A DNA stretch of 64,000 nt from an uncultured Pelagibacteraceae bacterium (GTDB lineage: Bacteria > Pseudomonadota > Alphaproteobacteria > Pelagibacterales > Pelagibacteraceae). The translations under genes and the position numbers were made by a program. Below, one piece after another: positions 60,200-64,000 of the stretch. The DNA lies in assembly GCA_902571135.1 (NCBI GenBank), contig CACGAU010000004.1, positions 1-64,000 of the forward strand, written 5' to 3'. The notes beneath the pieces were generated by a model. That model made no database searches, had not been told where the DNA came from, and saw nothing but the letters and a program-made list of their open reading frames with translations. Every line of letters starts with the position of its first letter. Within the stretch, counting starts at the first letter, position 1.

Positions 60200-61105
60200 A
60201 TGATAAAATTTAAAAATTCAGAAATTACACCAGAAAATATTTATAAAAAAAGAAGATCTTTCATTAAATCTGTAGGTCTTGGCGCAAGCACATTAGCAAT
60301 ATCTAGTATACCCTTTGTAAATAAATCTTTAGCAAGTGAGAGAGATAAATTAACGAGTTATAAAGATATTACGACTTATAATAACTATTATGAGTTTGGA
60401 ACATCAAAGAGTGATCCTTATAGAAACTCTCAAATATTTAAAACAACTCCTTGGGATATAGCTATTGAGGGTGAGGTTGAAAAACCAATAAAATTATCTA
60501 TGGAAGAAATCTCAGAAATGTTTATTTCTGAGGAAAGAATATATCGTTTAAGGTGTGTTGAAGGTTGGTCAATGGTAATTCCATGGATGGGTTTTTCTTT
60601 AAGCAAATTACTGTCAAAAGTAAATCCAACTAATAAAGCAAAATTTGTTGAATTTGAAAGTGTATATGACCCTGCACAAATGAAAGGTCAAAGATATCCT
60701 GTTTTAAACTGGCCTTACAATGAAGGTTTAAGAATTGACGAGGCCATGCATCCTTTGACAACAGTTGTGACAGGTTTATATGGTAAAAAACTCCCTAATC
60801 AAAACGGAGCACCACTAAGAATTTTTATTCCATGGAAGTATGGTTTTAAAAGTGCAAAAGCTATTGTTAAAATTAAATTTGTTGAAAACATGCCTACCTC
60901 ATCATGGATGTGGGCTTCACCTAGAGAGTACGGATTTTACTCAAATGTTAACCCTAATGTCGATCACCCAAGATGGTCTCAAGCAACTGAAAGAATAATA
61001 GGTGAAGGTATTTGGGCGCCTAGAGTAAAGACCTTAATGTTTAATGGTTATGGAGATGAAGTTGCAAATCTCTATAGCGGTATGGATTTAAAAAAAAATT
61101 TCTAA
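60200..61105 (+). CDS. msrP: Periplasmic protein-methionine-sulfoxide reductase, molybdopterin subunit (YedY)
   Basis: The 301-residue protein has a twin-arginine signal (KRRSFIKSVG, about residues 17-26) and the sulfite-oxidase fold. The Mo-binding Cys lies in YRLRCVEGWSM (Cys-119). WPYNEGLRIDEAMHPL and GAPLRIFIPWKYGFK are MsrP family blocks. It repairs oxidised methionines in periplasmic proteins using electrons from MsrQ. Its placement directly behind moaE means cofactor synthesis and a user enzyme share a transcript. Confidence 0.96.
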   Translation: MIKFKNSEITPENIYKKRRSFIKSVGLGASTLAISSIPFVNKSLASERDKLTSYKDITTYNNYYEFGTSKSDPYRNSQIFKTTPWDIAIEGEVEKPIKLSMEEISEMFISEERIYRLRCVEGWSMVIPWMGFSLSKLLSKVNPTNKAKFVEFESVYDPAQMKGQRYPVLNWPYNEGLRIDEAMHPLTTVVTGLYGKKLPNQNGAPLRIFIPWKYGFKSAKAIVKIKFVENMPTSSWMWASPREYGFYSNVNPNVDHPRWSQATERIIGEGIWAPRVKTLMFNGYGDEVANLYSGMDLKKNF

Positions 61106-61111
61106 ATTAAA

Positions 61112-61693
61112 TTGAGAAGATATTCTAAAACTCTAGTTTTTTTTCTTTCTCTTTGGCCAATTTATATGATTTCTTATCAAATAATTTTTAATCAATTAGG
61201 TCCAGAGCCTGTTGATAGAATCATAAATCACTTTGGAGAATGGACTTTGATATTTATTCTTTTAACTCTTTCAATGACACCACTTAAGAAAATCACAAAA
61301 TCAGTAGAGTGGATCAAGTTTAGAAGAATGCTTGGTTTGTTTACTTTTTTTTATGCATCTATTCATATGTTAAGTTATGTTGGTCTTGATTACAGATTTG
61401 ATTTTGAGCCACTGATAAATGATGTCTTAAAAAAGAAATTTATCTTTATAGGATTTTCAGCTTGGCTGTTGTTAATTCCACTTGCTGTAACGTCATCTGA
61501 GAAAATGGTTAGACTGTTAAAAAAAAATTGGAGAAAAATTCATAGATTAATTTATATAATTGGGATTTTTGGCGTACTTCATTATATTTGGCTATCAAAA
61601 ACAATATTTTTCAAACCACTTATATTTTTAATTATTTTAGTAATTCTTTTACTTTTTAGGATTAAAATTACAAGATCAGCTTCTAAAATCTGA
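61112..61693 (+). CDS. msrQ: Heme-binding membrane subunit of MsrPQ (YedZ)
   Basis: The 193-residue protein has about six helices and the ferric-reductase-like domain. Heme-ligand histidines lie in FYASIHMLSYVG and in WRKIHRLIYIIGIFGVLHYIW. It starts at a TTG (61112), 6 bases after msrP; the sequence before it has no in-frame ATG. It passes electrons from quinones to MsrP. It overlaps the convergent mocA gene by 18 bases. Confidence 0.94.
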   Translation: MRRYSKTLVFFLSLWPIYMISYQIIFNQLGPEPVDRIINHFGEWTLIFILLTLSMTPLKKITKSVEWIKFRRMLGLFTFFYASIHMLSYVGLDYRFDFEPLINDVLKKKFIFIGFSAWLLLIPLAVTSSEKMVRLLKKNWRKIHRLIYIIGIFGVLHYIWLSKTIFFKPLIFLIILVILLLFRIKITRSASKI

Positions 61694-62251
61694 GGCTTTA
61701 TCAAAATCTTTAAAAGATTTGATACTCTTAGTTTTAATAAAATTTGTTCTATTTTTAAGCCTCTTAACCATAAATTTTGCTCCAAACTGACCTTTAATAT
61801 TTTTAAATTTTTTTATTAAAGAATTATCAAAACCGATGGGGTTACCTACTCTAGTTTTATATTTTAACGCATGTATTAAAAATTTTTTAGAATTTATAGA
61901 TCTACAAATTTTATTTATATCTGATTGTTTAACAAATGGCATGTCCGACTGAGCTATAATAAAGCCCTTATCATTTTTAGATATTTTTTTTAATCCTGTT
62001 TTTATAGACGAGGCCATCCCTTGTTTATAATTTTTATTATAGGTAAAAATAATTTTTTTATTTTTTTTTATTATTTTTTTTACTTCTTTATGTTGATGGC
62101 CAAGAACTATGATAATTTTATTTACTTTACTTTTTTTTAATACATTTAATGAATAATTTATTAACGGTTTATTTTTATATAGCTTAATCAGTTTATTTTC
62201 AGATTTCATTCTTTTTGATTGGCCAGCTGCAAGTAATATTGCTTTAATCAC
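61676..62251 (-). CDS. mocA: Molybdenum cofactor cytidylyltransferase-like NTP transferase
   Basis: The 191-residue protein starts AILLAAGQSKRMKSENKLI, the nucleotidyltransferase P-loop of the MobA/MocA family, and has QSDMPFVKQSD in the middle and a GNPIGF motif. MocA makes the cytosine form of Mo-cofactor used by xanthine-oxidase-family enzymes. That fits its position downstream of xdhC-like genes and a CoxM-type subunit. It overlaps xdhC-like by 4 bases. Very lysine-rich. Confidence 0.88.
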   Translation of the reverse strand: MIKAILLAAGQSKRMKSENKLIKLYKNKPLINYSLNVLKKSKVNKIIIVLGHQHKEVKKIIKKNKKIIFTYNKNYKQGMASSIKTGLKKISKNDKGFIIAQSDMPFVKQSDINKICRSINSKKFLIHALKYKTRVGNPIGFDNSLIKKFKNIKGQFGAKFMVKRLKNRTNFIKTKSIKSFKDFDKASDFRS

Positions 62252-62928
62252 TTTTTATAAGTTTCTGATACTAATTGAGCTATAATAGATAAAGCAATCT
62301 CTGGAGCAGATTTACCACCAAGCTTAATACCAATTGGTCCGTGAATTGAATTAATTTCATCATTAGTAAATCCAGCCTCACTTAATCTTTGACATCTATT
62401 TTCATGGGTTTTTTTACTGCCAAGTGCTCCAATATAATAAAATTTATTTTTTAATGCGTATTGCAAAGCAGGATCATCTATTTTTGGATCATGTGTTAAA
62501 GCTATTAAGGCTGTGCTTGAATTAGTTTTAATTTCCTCAAAAGCTTCTTTTGGCCATTTATTAATAACTTTAATATCAGGAAATCTTTGCTTGGATGCAA
62601 AATATCCTCTTGGATCTATAATACTAATTTCAAAATTTAAACTTTTTGCAAAATCAACTAAATATTGTGCAATATGTACAGCTCCAACAATAATTACTTT
62701 TATTGGTTTTATATAAGTTTCAACAAATATCTCTGAATTTTCTATAACTCCGTTTTTTTTTGATTTAAAAAAATTTTCTATTTGATCAACATATTTTGAA
62801 AATTCTCCTTTTGGAGAAGTACCAGGTAAATAAATTTCACTATCACCATTTTCTAAATTTGTAAGAATTGCAAACTCAGTTTTTGATGATTTTTTTTTTA
62901 ATATTTCTTCGAGTGTTTTAATTTTCAT
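62248..62928 (-). CDS. XdhC/CoxI-family protein, Rossmann-domain half
   Basis: The 226-residue protein contains the XdhC C-terminal Rossmann domain: VIIVGAVHIAQYLVDFAKSL, IDPRGYFASKQRFP, LIALTHDPKIDDPALQYAL and YIGALGSKKTH, and ends with the IHGPIGIKLGGKSAPEIALSI block. XdhC proteins insert the sulfurated molybdenum cofactor into xanthine-oxidase-family enzymes. The N-terminal part normally in the same chain is encoded separately by the gene upstream, with a 1-base overlap. Confidence 0.9.
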   Translation of the reverse strand: MKIKTLEEILKKKSSKTEFAILTNLENGDSEIYLPGTSPKGEFSKYVDQIENFFKSKKNGVIENSEIFVETYIKPIKVIIVGAVHIAQYLVDFAKSLNFEISIIDPRGYFASKQRFPDIKVINKWPKEAFEEIKTNSSTALIALTHDPKIDDPALQYALKNKFYYIGALGSKKTHENRCQRLSEAGFTNDEINSIHGPIGIKLGGKSAPEIALSIIAQLVSETYKK

Positions 62929-63257
62929 TAGTGTATCTGCTCAATATATACCGCTATCTCTCCGCCACATGCTAGACCCACTTCCCATGCACTTTCGTTT
63001 GAAACTTTAAATTCTATTTTTTTACAAGGCTTGTTGTCTTTAATTAACGATAGACATTCACTTACAACCGCAGATTCTACACATCCACCAGAAACTGATC
63101 CTGAAAAATCTCCTTTTTCGTTCACAATCATTCTACTACCAACTTGTCTAGGTGATGATCCCCAGGTTTGAATTACGGTTGCTAAAACTACTTTTTGATT
63201 AGCTTTGATCCAATCTTTAGCTTCGTCTAATATTTTCTCATCAAATGAATTTTTCAT
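62928..63257 (-). CDS. XdhC/CoxI-family protein, N-terminal half
   Basis: The 109-residue protein holds only the XdhC_CoxI domain: VVLATVIQTWGSSPRQVGSRMIVNEKG and GSVSGGCVESAVVSECL, with the conserved Cys in GGCVE. It ends EIAVYIEQIH. The Rossmann half follows as a separate gene. Split pairs like this are common in Cox-type operons of alphaproteobacteria. It lies 21 bases after the CoxM-type gene. Confidence 0.9.
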   Translation of the reverse strand: MKNSFDEKILDEAKDWIKANQKVVLATVIQTWGSSPRQVGSRMIVNEKGDFSGSVSGGCVESAVVSECLSLIKDNKPCKKIEFKVSNESAWEVGLACGGEIAVYIEQIH

Positions 63258-63278
63258 CTGATAAAATATAGTTTTTAA

Positions 63279-64000
63279 CTAGCAAGCATCAACGGCTTTT
63301 TTAGCCTGAGTGACAACTAAACTAGCTCTGAAATCTGCAGAAGCATGCATATCAGAGTTCATTTCTGAACTATCTAGATCCATTCCATCTATTGAAGAAG
63401 AAGAAAAATTACCCGATAAAGCTTTAGACATTTCTTTATCATTATAAACACATGATTTTGCACCAGTAACTGCAACGTTTACATCTCCTTTATGTTTAGC
63501 CACATATACTCCAACGATTGCATATCTAGATGCAGGATTAGGATGTTTTTGATAGCTAGATTTTTCTGGTATTTGAAATTCTATAGCTTCTATTAACTCA
63601 CCCTTTTTTAAAGCTGTCTCGAACATTCCTTTAAAAAACTTTGCCGCTTCAATTTTTCTTTCATTTGTATGTATTGTTGCGTTTAAAGCAATACAGGCTG
63701 ATGGATAATCTGCTGATGGATCATTATTTGCTATTGACCCACCTATCGTTCCTCTATTTCTAACTTGAGGATCACCAATTCCTTCTGCCAAACTAGATAA
63801 TGATGGAATTGCTTTTTTTATATCTTTAGAATTTGAAACTTCAACATGTTTAGTTGCAGCTCCTATTGTAACTGACTTCCCACTTACTTTTATACCACTT
63901 AATTTTTTAATATTTTTAATATCAATTAAATCTTTGTAAGTAGCTAATCCTAATTTCATTGAAGGAATAGTAGTCATTCCTCCTGCTAAAAAAGCAGAAC
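63279..64000 (-). CDS. CoxM/XdhB-type FAD-binding subunit of a molybdenum hydroxylase (5' end outside window)
   Basis: The frame stays open beyond the listed Met at 63977 to the window edge, reading SAFLAGGMTTIPSMKLGL; AGGMTxxPSMK is the first FAD-binding motif, so the true start lies outside. The second FAD motif is seen in TIGGSIANNDPSADYPSACIAL. The C-terminal CO-dehydrogenase flavoprotein domain follows. It is the medium subunit of a CO-dehydrogenase-like or aldehyde/xanthine-oxidase-type enzyme; the large and iron-sulfur subunits must be next door if the operon is complete. Substrate not determinable here. Confidence 0.92.
   Translation of the reverse strand, partial: SAFLAGGMTTIPSMKLGLATYKDLIDIKNIKKLSGIKVSGKSVTIGAATKHVEVSNSKDIKKAIPSLSSLAEGIGDPQVRNRGTIGGSIANNDPSADYPSACIALNATIHTNERKIEAAKFFKGMFETALKKGELIEAIEFQIPEKSSYQKHPNPASRYAIVGVYVAKHKGDVNVAVTGAKSCVYNDKEMSKALSGNFSSSSIDGMDLDSSEMNSDMHASADFRASLVVTQAKKAVDAC

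Noticed and set aside
1-64000. CRISPR arrays, tRNA/rRNA genes, insertion sequences, integrases and prophage genes
   Set aside because: None seen: no regularly spaced repeats, no transposase or integrase-like protein in the ORF track, and intergenic gaps too short to hold most RNA genes.

Overview
The window is very AT-rich, tightly packed, and has almost no intergenic space beyond short promoter gaps. Its gene content points to a marine alphaproteobacterium of the SAR11 clade (Pelagibacterales, Candidatus Pelagibacter-like). The main pointers are a DMSP demethylase (dmdA) of SAR11 type, an SSS-family transporter directly behind a TPP riboswitch (thiV), isocitrate lyase next to a short-chain-fatty-acid-type XRE regulator, and a large set of ABC, TTT and TRAP solute-binding transporters. 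I see no tRNA, rRNA, CRISPR array, insertion sequence, integrase or prophage gene. No stretch longer than 300 bases lacks a gene once the small ORFs at 3323-3487 and 5036-5197 are counted.

Layout. 1-3.5 kb: end of an FtsX-type permease, then small single genes (beta-carbonic-anhydrase-like, SOUL heme protein, two GNAT-like proteins, TauE/SafE exporter, a 54-residue membrane peptide). 3.5-12.3 kb: XRE regulator, a 53-residue ORF, aceA, dmdA, a YadGH-type ABC exporter, a periplasmic thioredoxin-like protein, TPP riboswitch plus thiV, a pentapeptide-repeat protein. 12.3-21.5 kb: a D-malate/tartrate dehydrogenase and a sugar cluster (MocA-type oxidoreductase, aldose 1-epimerase, xylose-dehydrogenase-like SDR, GtsABC/MalK-type importer, ROK kinase). 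21.5-27 kb: an SDR, a TctCBA tripartite tricarboxylate-type transporter, a PdxA-like dehydrogenase, a second xylose-dehydrogenase-like SDR. 27-35.4 kb: a long minus-strand operon reading iolD, MocA-type oxidoreductase, 2-hydroxyacid dehydrogenase, RbsA/RbsC/RbsB-type importer, RbsD/FucU mutarotase, ribokinase, SDR. 35.4-44.9 kb: aldehyde dehydrogenase, HpcH aldolase, PanB-like, MarR-like regulator, DUF1907 (C11orf54-like) protein, PanE-like, two Fe(II)/2-oxoglutarate oxygenases, 2-hydroxyacid dehydrogenase, MocA-type oxidoreductase. 44.9-49.8 kb: di-heme cytochrome c peroxidase, Sel1 protein, TRAP transporter DctPMQ. 49.9-57.5 kb: 2-hydroxyacid dehydrogenase, pilin-like protein, iolE, two MocA-type (IolG-like) dehydrogenases, a second ribose/inositol-type importer. 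57.5-64 kb: GYD protein, moaACDE, msrPQ, mocA, a split xdhC/coxI pair, and the start of a CoxM-type FAD subunit that runs off the end.

How it fits together. The middle 30 kb looks like an accessory carbohydrate/polyol catabolic island: several importers feed many NAD(P)-dependent dehydrogenases, an aldolase and an aldehyde dehydrogenase. IolE, IolD and IolG-like enzymes indicate an inositol-type ring-opening route, but canonical IolB, IolC and IolJ are absent from the window, so the lower half of the route may be different. Four promoter gaps in the island (35.4, 40.0, 47.8 and 54.5 kb) carry a similar 9-5-9 inverted repeat built on TATGTATA/TATACATA, which I propose as a shared operator. The MarR-like protein at 38.5 kb is the best local candidate to bind it. 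Solute-binding-protein genes share two expression signatures: a GRGGGAAATA Shine-Dalgarno box and, just downstream, a strong hairpin. In one case that hairpin lies inside the first codons of tctB.

All family calls are from reading the translations by eye; no database search was run.
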